Position numbers and translations under genes: made by a program
Assembly (NCBI GenBank): GCA_947053655.1
Contig: CAMRTO010000004.1
Span: forward strand, 1-64,000
Length of the DNA stretch: 64,000 bases
Source of the DNA: an uncultured Clostridia bacterium
Lineage (GTDB): Bacteria; Bacillota; Clostridia; Christensenellales; Borkfalkiaceae
Direction of reading: 5' to 3'
Notes under the pieces: model-generated
What the model saw: the letters and a program-made list of their open reading frames with translations, nothing else
What the model was told of the DNA's origin: nothing
The model's database searches: none
Part shown: positions 1 to 9,659 of the stretch, piece after piece
How positions within the stretch are numbered: position 1 is the first letter of the stretch
Layout: each line of letters opens with the position of its first letter

Positions 1-606
<606 letters not shown>

Positions 607-619
607 GAGAAAATTAGTA

Positions 620-1624
620 ATGACACAAAAGAAATATCAAGTATTTATAAGTTCGACATATACAGATTTGGTAGAAGAACGCAAAAAAGTACAGGAAATT
701 TTATTAATGGCTGATTGTATTCCTGCGGGGATGGAAGCTTTTGTTGCCGCTAATGACGAGCAGTTTGAAGTTATTAAAAAAGTTATTGATTTGTGTGATT
801 ATTATGTTCTAATTATAGGCAAACGTTATGGAAGCATAAATCAATCTACCGGGTTAAGTTATACGGAAATGGAATATGATTATGCCGTATCGCAAGGAAT
901 TCCAGTGTTGGTTTTTGCGATTGACGATAGCGTAAAATTATCGCAGGATAAAAAAGAGAACAATGAAGATATAAAATATAAGTTAAATGCTTTTAAAACG
1001 AAAGCAATGAAAAACCGTTTGGCAAGTATGTGGAAAACTCAAAGTGATTTAGCGGGTGAAGTGGCTGTTTCAATTATGAAAGCAAAACAGGAAATTGTTA
1101 GACCGGGATGGATACGGGGTGGTGATTTTGATCCGGAAAAAGATTTAAAAAAGATAAATACATTACAAGAGAATAATAAACAGCTTTTAGATAAAAATGC
1201 CGAATTGCAACATTTAGTAGATGAATTTTATAAATTTGACGAAGACTTAGAGTATGATGAAAATGAATTGGAAGTCGAATATGTTGATGTAATGGGCGGC
1301 GATCATATTAAGAAAATTTTAATAAAAGATATTTTTGCCTATGTTTCGTTGTTTTTGCCGTTTGAACCTTTTTTTGAAGAAGAATTAATGGATTTAATTC
1401 GGGAAGCAGTATCCGGTAATAAAAATTCTTATTTTACTGATGCAGTATTTTGTAAAAGAATATGTGTTCAATTTGTTTCTTTAAATCTATTAGATTGTTA
1501 TCTCGGCAATGGTGGTAGAAAAGTTTTATATAAACTTTCAAGAAAAGGAATAAAATTCAGGGAAACTCTTAATACATTTAAAAAACGGCTGAATTGCATT
1601 AAAGAGAACGAGGAAAACAAATGA
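620..1624 (+). CDS. DUF4062 domain protein within the type I RM operon
   Basis: The N-terminus (YQVFISSTYTDLVEER, then MEAFVAANDEQFEVIKKVID and YYVLIIGKRYGSI) matches the DUF4062 domain over about residues 5-100. DUF4062 is a TIR/flavodoxin-like fold often found in defence proteins. Residues about 175-205 are predicted coiled coil. The C-terminal third looks like a small helical or winged-helix region and is not recognised. A strong AGGAG site precedes the ATG. The stop overlaps the hsdR start in an ATGA junction, so the two are translationally coupled. The position between hsdS and hsdR suggests an accessory part of the restriction system, perhaps an effector or sensor. The biochemical role is unknown. 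DUF4062 assignment is confident; function is inference. Confidence 0.8.
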   Translation: MTQKKYQVFISSTYTDLVEERKKVQEILLMADCIPAGMEAFVAANDEQFEVIKKVIDLCDYYVLIIGKRYGSINQSTGLSYTEMEYDYAVSQGIPVLVFAIDDSVKLSQDKKENNEDIKYKLNAFKTKAMKNRLASMWKTQSDLAGEVAVSIMKAKQEIVRPGWIRGGDFDPEKDLKKINTLQENNKQLLDKNAELQHLVDEFYKFDEDLEYDENELEVEYVDVMGGDHIKKILIKDIFAYVSLFLPFEPFFEEELMDLIREAVSGNKNSYFTDAVFCKRICVQFVSLNLLDCYLGNGGRKVLYKLSRKGIKFRETLNTFKKRLNCIKENEENK

Positions 1625-4600
1625 GTTATTTTAATATCGTAGTACAGAGCAGCGAATGTACAGTTGTTTCCGAATATAAGCCCGAAAGTAAGCGTTCGGA
1701 AGCTTATCAAAGTGAAGCCGATCTTGAAAGAGAATTTATAAAATTGCTCGGCGAGATGAGCTATGAATATCTTCCCATACATAACGAAAAAGAGCTTATT
1801 TTAAACTTACGTAAAAAGCTGGAAGAGCTGAACAATTACGTGTTTACCGATAGCGAGTGGAAGCAGTTCATTTCAAATTGTATCGCAGGGCAGAACGACG
1901 GTATCGAAGAAAAGACAAGACGTATTCAGGAAGACTACGTTCAGATTTTGCATCGCGATAACGGCGAAACAAAGAATATTTTATTGATAGATAAAAAGGA
2001 TATCCACAACAACAAGTTGCAAGTTATTAATCAGTATGAAGAAGAAAACGGCAATTATAAAAACCGCTACGACGTAACGATTTTAGTAAATGGTTTGCCT
2101 CTCGTGCATATTGAATTAAAACGCAGGGGCGTTGCTATCCGTGAGGCGTTTAATCAAATTAATCGCTATCAGCGTGATTCGTTCTGGGCGGCGTCTGGTT
2201 TGTTTGAGTACGTTCAGATATTCGTGATATCCAATGGTACGCATACGAAGTATTATTCTAATACCACACGCTGGAATCATATTAAAGAAAACAACTCATC
2301 AAGCAAAAAGGGGAAGACGAGCAACAGCTTTGAATTTACCTCCTTTTGGGCGGACGGCAATAACAAGATAATTCCGGACTTGGTTGACTTTACAAAAACG
2401 TTTTTTGTAAAACACGTTCTGTTGAATATTTTAACAAAGTACTGCGTTTTCACTTCGGAAAATATGTTGCTTGTAATGCGACCTTATCAGATTGTCGCAA
2501 CTGAGCGAATTATCAACCGAATTGAAGTTGCTAACAATTATAAAAAATACGGTTCTATTGCGGGCGGCGGTTATATTTGGCATACGACGGGAAGCGGTAA
2601 AACTTTAACTTCTTTCAAAACGGCGCAACTTGCCACAAAACTCGCTTATATCGATAAGGTTCTTTTTGTTGTGGATAGAAAGGACTTGGACTATCAGACG
2701 ATGAGAGAGTACGACCGTTTTGAAAAAGGAGCGGCGAACAGCAATATTTCCACGGCAATCTTAAAAAGGCAGCTTGAAGATAATAAATCGAAAATTATTA
2801 TAACCACGATACAAAAGTTAAGTACGTTTGTTAAAAAGAACGCAGGTCACTCCGTTGCGGACAAGCGTATCGTAATCATTTTTGACGAGTGCCACCGCAG
2901 TCAATTCGGCGATATGCACACGGATATTACGCGGTTTTTCAAGAGATATCATTTATTCGGATTTACGGGAACGCCGATATTTGCCGTCAATGCGGGAGTT
3001 TCGAAAAATCCTAAGTTACGTACAACGGAGCAGGCTTTTGGCGATAAATTACATACATATACGATTGTAGATGCAATTAACGATAAAAACGTCTTGCCGT
3101 TCCATGTTGAGTATCATAAGACTTTGAGCATAGAGCCTGATATAGACGATAAGGATGTCTGGGACATTGACAGAGAAAAAGCATTCATGAAACCCGAAAG
3201 GATTTCGGGTATAGTGCAGTATATTCTTGACCATTTTGACCAAAAGACTAAGCGTAATGAGAGAGCGTATCAGTTCCGTCAACTTGTAAATATTGAGCAA
3301 ATTGCCAAAGCGAAAAACGGAACGGACACCCAAGAGCTTAAAAACAAAATTTATCTCAAAGGGTTTAACTCTATCTTTGCAGTTTCTTCAATCGAGGCGG
3401 CAAAGGCGTACTATACAGAATTTCAAAAGCAAATGAAGGCGCATCCCGAAAAGGCGATAAAAATTGCGACTATATACAGCTTTGCTCAAAACGAGGAAGA
3501 AGAGGACGGCTTGCTCGGAGAAGAAAATTCGGACGATACAAACGGACTTGACAGTTCTTCAAGAGATTTTCTGGAAAAAGCTATCAAAGAGTATAACGAG
3601 TATTTTGGAACAAATTACGATACTTCAAGCGAGAAGTTTCCCAACTATTATAAAGACGTTTCGCTACGTATGAAGAACAAGGAAATCGATTTGCTTATCG
3701 TAGTTAACATGTTTTTAACAGGTTTTGACGCAACGACTTTGAACACTCTTTGGGTGGATAAAAACCTTAAAATGCACGGATTGGTTCAGGCATTTTCACG
3801 TACTAATCGTATTTTGAATACGATTAAGACTTACGGTAATATCGTTTGTTTCCGTAATTTACAAAAGCGCACGGACGACGCTATCTCCGTATTTGGCGAT
3901 AAGGAAGCGGGTGGAATTGTCTTGATGCGCGGGTATAACGATTATTACTTTGGTTATACAAACGAAAAGGGCGAACGCAAGCAAGGTTATGTCGATATGA
4001 TTGGGGAGTTGACCGACAAGTTTTCTCTTGATGATGAACGCATAACGGGGGAGAAGAATCAGAAAGATTTTATTGTTCTGTTCGGTGCAATTCTTCGTAT
4101 GCGTAACTTGTTGACATCTTTCGACGAGTTTGCGGGTAATGAAATTCTTTCCGAGCGCGATTTGCAGGATTATCTCGGCAGATATCAGGACTTGCGCGAT
4201 GAGTGGAAGGCTCGTCGTGAAAACGGCGAAAAGGAAGATATAACCGACGATATTGTATTTGAAATCGAGCTTATTAAGCAGATTGAAATCAATATCGATT
4301 ACATATTATTGCTTGTACAGAAGTATCACGATACGCATTGTCAAGATAAAGAGGTTCTTATTACTATTCAAAAAGCCATTGATGCGAGTCCCGAACTTCG
4401 TAGTAAAAAGGCGTTAATCGAAAATTTTATCGACGGAGTAAACGATGTTTCGGACGTAATGATTGAGTGGCGCGAATACGTTGCTACGCAGAAAGAAAAG
4501 CAACTGACGGATATTATTACACAGGAAAATTTGAAACCCGACGAAACGAGGAAGTTTATAGATAATTCTTTCCGCGACGGGCAGATTAAGACAACTGGAA

Positions 4601-4722
4601 CGGATATCGATAAAATTATGCCGCCGATTTCAAGGTTTGGCGGTGTAGACAGAACCAAGAAAAAGCAATCGATTATTGAAAAATTGAAAGCCTTTTTTGA
4701 AAGATTCTTCGGAATTGGTTAA
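1621..4722 (+). CDS. hsdR: Type I restriction enzyme R subunit (HsdR)
   Basis: This is the motor and nuclease subunit of a type I restriction enzyme, which translocates DNA by ATP hydrolysis and cleaves it away from the recognition site. The nuclease core of the PD-(D/E)xK type is seen near residues 148-172 (YDVTILVNGLP, then HIELKRRG). The SF2 helicase motifs follow: Walker A HTTGSGKT at about 321, DECHRS at about 422, GFTGTP at about 447, and motif VI QAFSRTNR at about 723. The length of 1033 residues is normal for the family and no disruption is seen. The start ATG overlaps the DUF4062 stop by four bases. No hsdM lies to the right, so it is presumably left of the window before hsdS. Confidence 0.96.
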   Translation: MSYFNIVVQSSECTVVSEYKPESKRSEAYQSEADLEREFIKLLGEMSYEYLPIHNEKELILNLRKKLEELNNYVFTDSEWKQFISNCIAGQNDGIEEKTRRIQEDYVQILHRDNGETKNILLIDKKDIHNNKLQVINQYEEENGNYKNRYDVTILVNGLPLVHIELKRRGVAIREAFNQINRYQRDSFWAASGLFEYVQIFVISNGTHTKYYSNTTRWNHIKENNSSSKKGKTSNSFEFTSFWADGNNKIIPDLVDFTKTFFVKHVLLNILTKYCVFTSENMLLVMRPYQIVATERIINRIEVANNYKKYGSIAGGGYIWHTTGSGKTLTSFKTAQLATKLAYIDKVLFVVDRKDLDYQTMREYDRFEKGAANSNISTAILKRQLEDNKSKIIITTIQKLSTFVKKNAGHSVADKRIVIIFDECHRSQFGDMHTDITRFFKRYHLFGFTGTPIFAVNAGVSKNPKLRTTEQAFGDKLHTYTIVDAINDKNVLPFHVEYHKTLSIEPDIDDKDVWDIDREKAFMKPERISGIVQYILDHFDQKTKRNERAYQFRQLVNIEQIAKAKNGTDTQELKNKIYLKGFNSIFAVSSIEAAKAYYTEFQKQMKAHPEKAIKIATIYSFAQNEEEEDGLLGEENSDDTNGLDSSSRDFLEKAIKEYNEYFGTNYDTSSEKFPNYYKDVSLRMKNKEIDLLIVVNMFLTGFDATTLNTLWVDKNLKMHGLVQAFSRTNRILNTIKTYGNIVCFRNLQKRTDDAISVFGDKEAGGIVLMRGYNDYYFGYTNEKGERKQGYVDMIGELTDKFSLDDERITGEKNQKDFIVLFGAILRMRNLLTSFDEFAGNEILSERDLQDYLGRYQDLRDEWKARRENGEKEDITDDIVFEIELIKQIEINIDYILLLVQKYHDTHCQDKEVLITIQKAIDASPELRSKKALIENFIDGVNDVSDVMIEWREYVATQKEKQLTDIITQENLKPDETRKFIDNSFRDGQIKTTGTDIDKIMPPISRFGGVDRTKKKQSIIEKLKAFFERFFGIG

Positions 4723-4749
4723 AATTATAAGTATGCAAAATAGATTAGT

Positions 4750-5604
4750 ATGATAAAGACATCGATTAGATTTTTTGAAGATATTCCGGTTAGAGCCGTT
4801 TGGGATGATGATACTTCCAAATGGTGGTTTTGTGCTATGGATATTGCCGAAGTCTTAACGAAAAGTAGTAATCCACGTGTTTATTGGGCAACAATGAAAC
4901 GCCGAAATACTCAGTTGATTGCAATTTGCAAACAACTGAAATTAAAGGCAAATGACGGTAAGTCTTACCTTACCGATGTTGTGGATGAAAACGGAGTTAC
5001 TCTGATTACTGCGCTCATCCCTGCAAAGAATAAAGATAATTTTTCCAGATGGGTAAAAGGTATCGGAAGTACCATAGATGAAAAGAGCAAACAGAAAGCA
5101 TACGAGCTGTTTGAAAGCGGTTTGATTGATGAAATCGAAGTAGGGACTACGAAAGGTTTACAACAAATTCACGGATATATTTTCGGCGGTCTGTACGATT
5201 TTGCAGGAAAAATTCGCGGTTGCAATATTGCCAAAGGCGGCTTTGCATTTGCTTCGTCAATGTATCTGAAAGAAAATCTTGCGCTCATTGATAAGATGCC
5301 GGAAGATACGATTGAGAACATCGTAAAGAAGTACGTTGAAATGAACGTTGCTCATCCGTTTATGGAAGGCAACGGCAGAAGTACGAGAATCTGGCTTGAC
5401 TTAATTCTTAAAAAGAATTTGCGCAAATGCGTGGATTGGAGCAAGATAGACAAGCGGGCATATCTTTCCGCTATGCAGAAAAGTCCCGTTTATTCAAGCG
5501 AAATTTTTGCACTCATTAGCGGGGCATTGACAGACGAAATAAACGACCGTGAAATGTTTATGAAGGGAATTGATTATTCTTACTATTATGAAGCTGAAGG
5601 TTAA
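4750..5604 (+). CDS. BRO-N domain fused to Fic/DOC domain
   Basis: The first ~115 residues ([20 protein letters not shown], then [13 protein letters not shown]) resemble the BRO-N domain of phage antirepressors. They are followed by a Fic domain with [19 protein letters not shown] and the catalytic motif [13 protein letters not shown] at about residue 202. Fic proteins usually transfer AMP or a related group to a target protein. The last residues contain SYYYE, which fits the C-terminal inhibitory helix (S/TxxxE) of class III Fic enzymes, so the protein is probably self-inhibited. It begins 27 bp after hsdR with a poor ribosome-binding site. BRO-Fic genes are often seen in type I RM islands. 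The target and true activity are unknown. Confidence 0.85.
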   Translation: MIKTSIRFFEDIPVRAVWDDDTSKWWFCAMDIAEVLTKSSNPRVYWATMKRRNTQLIAICKQLKLKANDGKSYLTDVVDENGVTLITALIPAKNKDNFSRWVKGIGSTIDEKSKQKAYELFESGLIDEIEVGTTKGLQQIHGYIFGGLYDFAGKIRGCNIAKGGFAFASSMYLKENLALIDKMPEDTIENIVKKYVEMNVAHPFMEGNGRSTRIWLDLILKKNLRKCVDWSKIDKRAYLSAMQKSPVYSSEIFALISGALTDEINDREMFMKGIDYSYYYEAEG

Positions 5605-5637
5605 TGAAGGGCTAAGTGATTTGGGAGGTTAAATCAA

Positions 5638-6297
5638 ATGTTTAATAAAGAGTTATTTGAAAAAATTTGCGACGTGAGTTGCGATTGGGGTGAATTGGAA
5701 AAGTTTGTAATCAATATCGATAAAAAAGAATTTGATTTGAGTAATGCCTTAGAGAAATATTACAAAGTGGAGAGAATTATCTGTGCGATAGAAAAATATC
5801 AGTCAAAAAAAATCGACGCAAAATTTCTTGCATATTGGTCAAATGCTTATGATTGGATTATAAATAGCGGTTTCAAAATAGAAAATAACGATAAAAGCAT
5901 TTCATTAAAGGAGTTTTTAATTTTTGAAATAAGCGACTGGCTGGACAGCCTTTCCTTTTTTGATGATAGTGATGATTGGTATAATCTTGAAGAATATAAA
6001 ACTACATTTAGAGTTTTAGATTCCGTATTGCAGGATATAGACAATTGCGAAGCAATATTTGCCGTTGATGCGGACGAAGAAGACGAAGATTATGATTACT
6101 ATGCGCATGATGTGGTGGTTTTGATAAAGAATGTTAATGCAAAATACTTCATCAAAGTGTATACCGATTGTATTTATCCCGACGATAATGTGCTTTTCTC
6201 AAAAGTATCGCTTACAGAATTAGAAAATCAAGCAACTCAATTGCAAAAGCAAGGTTATAGAGAGTTACAGTATTGTGCTTGGGAAGATAAGGATTGA
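5638..6297 (+). CDS. Acidic orphan protein, 219 aa, function unknown
   Basis: I do not recognise this family. The protein is highly acidic, with a run of Asp/Glu around residues 142-152 (DADEEDEDYDYY), has no signal peptide or membrane segment, and ends in a mixed alpha/beta-looking region. It starts after a strong GGGAGG site with 9-base spacing. Size and composition resemble immunity or antitoxin-type proteins, but no motif proves it. The stop codon lies inside a copy of the 3' end of the upstream fic gene, so the gene sits between two copies of that sequence and may have arrived as a unit. A role as partner of the Fic protein is speculation. Confidence 0.7.
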   Translation: MFNKELFEKICDVSCDWGELEKFVINIDKKEFDLSNALEKYYKVERIICAIEKYQSKKIDAKFLAYWSNAYDWIINSGFKIENNDKSISLKEFLIFEISDWLDSLSFFDDSDDWYNLEEYKTTFRVLDSVLQDIDNCEAIFAVDADEEDEDYDYYAHDVVVLIKNVNAKYFIKVYTDCIYPDDNVLFSKVSLTELENQATQLQKQGYRELQYCAWEDKD

Positions 6298-6328
6298 TTA
6301 TTCGTATTATTACGAAACGGAAGATTGA
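6293..6328 (+). pseudogene. Duplicated 3' end of a fic gene
   Basis: This stretch reads [11 protein letters not shown] and stop. The upstream Fic protein ends [11 protein letters not shown]. The match is at both DNA and protein level but the third codon positions differ, so it is an older or allelic copy rather than a recent duplication. It overlaps the stop of the preceding acidic gene. Confidence 0.75.
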
Positions 6329-6337
6329 GGTTAACAG

Positions 6338-6523
6338 AGGATATACATACTTTCAGCGATACGGGCAAGCAACTTATATATTGGGACTCCGTGTGAAAGG
6401 TATGGTGCAGGTTTAACCTTAGATATGCTCTATGATACGGAAAACAAAGCGGGATTCAGAGATTGGGATTGGGAAGACATAAGTTTAAAAGAGACGGTGC
6501 TTGGTATTATTAGGATGGTTTAG
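6338..6523 (+). pseudogene. Remnant reading frame, unrecognised
   Basis: An open frame without a start codon continues to a TAG at 6521 and contains GAGLTLDMLYDTENK and FRDWDWEDISLKETV. The residue pattern looks protein-like and acidic, similar in flavour to the intact acidic gene just upstream. It is probably the C-terminal remnant of another small island gene. I cannot name the family. Confidence 0.4.
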
Positions 6524-7046
6524 ACGGTTACAAAATAGACCATCTACGGACGACTTTCACACTCTCAAAGAGATCTCGGATAACTCCGGCTGCACTCATT
6601 GTCATACAAAACTATACGACAATAAAAGCCTTTCACGGCTCACGTCGTAAGCGAAGCTTCGGTACGACGCGGCAAACTTGCGTTTTATGCCACTCGCTTA
6701 AAAGCGGTGGCAACTTTGCGCCGTTGCCGTTCCTCTTCCCAAAAAGTTCTTCGATACTTTTCGGGAGCCCTAAGAGCGTACACCTAAAAAACCTACGCTC
6801 TATCAGTAAGCTAAGGCACAGGCGAACTGTTCGCCCAAAACCTTCCGCATTCTATGCGCTTTCGCTCATCGCGGAACTTCTACCCCAAAAGGGGACACCG
6901 TTACAAATTATATTGTGGCAGTGTGCATTATATCGCAAACTTTTGTTCGTTGAAAGACTTCCACCGCCCATAAACGGACATTGAAAAAAGTTTTTATAGA
7001 AAGTTTTGTCGAGAGCGAATAGTGATTATTATATCAAGAAACACAT
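6524..7046. other. Gene-free stretch rich in short inverted repeats
   Basis: No convincing gene is present; the 86-aa ORF at 6724 has no ribosome-binding site or recognisable sequence. The stretch holds several short inverted repeats: CGTCGT/ACGACG (6643-6669), CCACTCGCTT/AAGCGGTGG (6690-6710), AGAGCGTA/TACGCTCT (about 6773-6801) and GGCGAACTGTTCGCC (about 6821-6835). It may be decayed island DNA or a cluster of structured repeats. Confidence 0.5.
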
Positions 7047-7074
7047 AACAGCCGTGAGAAGTCCCACGGCTGTT
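7047..7074 (-). terminator. Stem-loop downstream of the 7104 lipoprotein gene
   Basis: AACAGCCGTG pairs perfectly with CACGGCTGTT across an 8-base loop, 30 bp after the stop of the minus-strand gene. There is no clear T-run, so it could be a weak terminator or an mRNA 3' stabiliser. Confidence 0.6.
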
Positions 7075-7103
7075 AATTACGTATAAACTAAGATTAAAGC
7101 ATT

Positions 7104-9161
7104 TTACTTTAACGTAGGCAATTTGCCTTCTTCCGTAATCCAATAGTATTCATCGGTAATTTTAAGTGATTGTTTTTGCCATTCAACCGTCAGCATCTCG
7201 GTTTCCTCAACCGGCCGTGCTCCGTCGCCGCTTACGGTTTGTTCGCCTTCAACGGAATCGGTAACGCCGGACTTATAATAATAATCGACACCGTCGGCGG
7301 CAAAACCCGTCTCGTCTGCGCACACAGCATTCAACTTGAACGTTCCGCCCGCGTTTGCGGTTGCCGCATTCGTAACGCTTATAGAGCCGGCAAACAGACA
7401 GCGGTTCAGCGATTGTTTGACAAAGTCGGTTTCATTATGCGCTTTTGCACATATTCCGCCGAGATAAATCGTAGCGCCGGCATTCGTGTAAAGCTCGGTA
7501 TCTATATCGAAATCAATAGTGGAATAGCAAGTCGAAATAGAACCCGTGATTTCGGGTGCAATGCCGCCTATATGCGAAGTGCCTAAACTTTCGCCTTCCG
7601 CAAGAAAATACAAACGTACTTTACCCGTCGTGTAGCAATTCGATATCTCCGCCGTAGGACCGAACTTAGCGCCGTATTGGCTTGTCGAGCCAAATCCGCC
7701 CACAATGCCGCCGACGTTTGCTTCGGATGCGTATGCCTGCGTTAAGTTCAAATTGGCGCTGCAACGCATAATCGTCGCAAACTCGTTATGCGTAAATTTA
7801 TCATAAGGCAAAACATATCCGGCAAGTCCGCCTAAATGCACTTTCAGATGCTCGCCCAGCTTTGCTTTTACATTGGGAAGGGTGACTTTTATATCCGCGC
7901 GGCAACCCGTCATACCGTACGTTTCGCCGGCATTCTCCTGTACTAAACGGGCGCAAATTCCTCCGACGGCAATAGATGACTGCGCAACGGTCTCAGCCGC
8001 ATTCACCTCTATCATGCCGCTGACGGTTACGTTTTCGGCAGAATGCAAGTCAAAAGCAAGTATTGCGGGATTTGTGGAAGAATCATTATTTGTTTTACCG
8101 AGAGTCGAAACAAATACCGCATTTTCCACAGTCAAATTTTTCGCGGCTTTTACGGAACGAAACAGCGGCGTTTTCTGTTTAAGATTTGTAATCTTATGTC
8201 CGCGCCCGTCTATTGTAATTTCGCCCAGCATGCCGTATTCCCAAATTTCATTATCAAACGCGATATCGCCCGTCAATACAAAAAAGCTTCCGTTCACATT
8301 GAAATCTTTCAACGCCTTGAACTGTTCGAGCGTGCCGATGATATACGGCGATTCCTCCGTACCGTAGCCGCCGGCAAAATCGGTCGCTCTGACAGATATG
8401 CGGAGACGTCCGCTTTCGGTGTGCGTTTCCGTTTCGGAATAGCGAATCAAAACGTCATGCAATCCGACTTTGGAATACGTGTGCGTAATTTGTTTATCGG
8501 TCGAATATGTTTTACCGCCGTCCAAACTCAGTTCGATACCGTCGCTTAACGTAAATACGGCTGTTCTGCCTGTCATTTCATAAGCAATCGAGTCTTTGGT
8601 CGGAAAGTCTTTGCGTACGGTCTTTTTCAGCGTTACGGAAACCGAGAACGCATCGCTTGCCGCAAAATTTCCATTTTCGCCCATTCTCGCATACAGCGTA
8701 TGCGTGGATGCGGGGGTTAAATCGGTATAATAAATATAATCTCGTGTGACTTGATTCCGTTTTTTCCACTCACCGTCGTCCAAACGGTATTCGGTATCCC
8801 ATGACGTGGTTTTATCCGTGCCGTAATAAGCGTCTTCAACCGTAATTTTCGTATCTGTGTACGAATACTCGATTTCCACGGGCGCGTCTTGCTTTTCAGG
8901 CAATCCGCCGCGTTCGCATATGTCGCAGTATCCGTCGCTGTTCGCGTCGACGTGTTTTGCCTTATCCTTTTCGGGCGTGTCGCAATCGCCGCCCCCGAGA
9001 CAGGTGTGCCAGTGATAGGTCTCGTCGTTCGCCCACGAAGTGTCATAATCGTGTTCGTGCTTGTTGTTGCCGCCACCGAACATATTACAAGCGGTAAGCC
9101 CGAACGCACAAGCGGTCACACAGACGCCCGATAAAAGAGTTATTAAAAATTTCTTTTTCAT
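7104..9161 (-). CDS. Large secreted lipoprotein with beta-repeat region
   Basis: The start is set at the ATG of MKKKFLITLL, which has a GGAGG site six bases upstream; the ORF-track start 43 codons earlier lacks one. A signal peptide ends in the lipobox LTAC. Next comes a short His/Trp/Cys module (HEHDYDTSW, then HWHTC, then CDICERGG), a fibronectin-like region (about residues 95-260), and a long glycine- and asparagine-rich C-terminal region of the type seen in right-handed beta-helix or GLUG-repeat adhesins, including GMLGEITIDGRGHKITNL. It is likely a cell-surface binding protein. Ligand and function are unknown. It lies alone between island remnants and a hairpin-rich leader. Confidence 0.75.
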   Translation of the reverse strand: MKKKFLITLLSGVCVTACAFGLTACNMFGGGNNKHEHDYDTSWANDETYHWHTCLGGGDCDTPEKDKAKHVDANSDGYCDICERGGLPEKQDAPVEIEYSYTDTKITVEDAYYGTDKTTSWDTEYRLDDGEWKKRNQVTRDYIYYTDLTPASTHTLYARMGENGNFAASDAFSVSVTLKKTVRKDFPTKDSIAYEMTGRTAVFTLSDGIELSLDGGKTYSTDKQITHTYSKVGLHDVLIRYSETETHTESGRLRISVRATDFAGGYGTEESPYIIGTLEQFKALKDFNVNGSFFVLTGDIAFDNEIWEYGMLGEITIDGRGHKITNLKQKTPLFRSVKAAKNLTVENAVFVSTLGKTNNDSSTNPAILAFDLHSAENVTVSGMIEVNAAETVAQSSIAVGGICARLVQENAGETYGMTGCRADIKVTLPNVKAKLGEHLKVHLGGLAGYVLPYDKFTHNEFATIMRCSANLNLTQAYASEANVGGIVGGFGSTSQYGAKFGPTAEISNCYTTGKVRLYFLAEGESLGTSHIGGIAPEITGSISTCYSTIDFDIDTELYTNAGATIYLGGICAKAHNETDFVKQSLNRCLFAGSISVTNAATANAGGTFKLNAVCADETGFAADGVDYYYKSGVTDSVEGEQTVSGDGARPVEETEMLTVEWQKQSLKITDEYYWITEEGKLPTLK

Positions 9162-9183
9162 AAAAAACCTCCGTAGATGAAAA

Positions 9184-9208
9184 AGTGCGCTCCAATGTGG
9201 AACGCACT
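9184..9208. repeat. Short inverted repeat in the 5' region of the lipoprotein gene
   Basis: AGTGCG and CGCACT face each other across about a dozen bases, just upstream of the ribosome-binding site of the 7104-9161 gene. Could fold in the leader mRNA or bind a regulator. Confidence 0.5.
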
Positions 9209-9231
9209 CCAACAGTACACTCCACGATTGT

Positions 9232-9314
9232 TGCGACACAATTCTCGTGCAATGAGATATATGGAAGTACATATTGGCATAGTACTCCATTGCACGATAT
9301 TAAACTGTGTCGCA
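9232..9314. repeat. 83-bp imperfect palindrome
   Basis: Outer arms TGCGACACA/TGTGTCGCA are perfect. Inner arms CGTGCAATG/CATTGCACG are also perfect, and a further GTAC pair lies nearer the centre. Together they would form one long, interrupted hairpin. It sits upstream of the lipoprotein gene and next to a recombinase-like remnant, so it could be a miniature mobile element or a regulatory structure. Confidence 0.65.
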
Positions 9315-9376
9315 TAAATATTTTACCACATTTTCTAATGAATAGCAAGTATTCGATTCAAAATAATACTTCATAA

Positions 9377-9559
9377 AGAAAAGCCTTTCTATTAACCTAT
9401 GTTCAAAAAGGCGTTCTGCGTACGGCGCAAAAACTATTTCTATTACTGCGCTGTATCTTCGATATGATTGCGGAGGACTACAACATTCCCACGCCGATGA
9501 AAAAGGTTGTTGTACCCAACTACCCAAGACAGGCGCAAAAGGTCGACTATATTATATAA
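9377..9559 (+). pseudogene. Recombinase-like remnant next to tRNA-Gln
   Basis: A 60-codon open frame has no start codon. It contains RTAQKLFLLLRCIFDMIAED followed by YNIPTPMKKV, which is similar in pattern to the core-binding (SAM-like) domain of phage-type tyrosine recombinases. The catalytic domain is absent. Its position about 100 bp from the 3' end of a tRNA gene is where integrases of tRNA-targeting islands are found. The family call is tentative. Confidence 0.4.
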
Positions 9560-9601
9560 TTGCCGTGCGTTTGGTCCCCGCAATGGTCCCCGCAAAGGCA
9601 T

Positions 9602-9658
9602 AAAAAAAGCCCTGTTTCTCGGTCATATCCTGCAAGAAATAACGAAAAACAGGGCTTA
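9602..9658 (-). terminator. Rho-independent terminator of tRNA-Gln
   Basis: AAGCCCTGTTT and AAACAGGGCTT form the arms. On the minus strand the hairpin is followed by a run of seven T, just after the tRNA 3' end. Confidence 0.85.
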
Positions 9659-9659
9659 A

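Noticed and set aside
6724-6984. 86-aa plus-strand ORF
   Set aside because: No ribosome-binding site, low-complexity basic translation, and it overlaps several inverted repeats.
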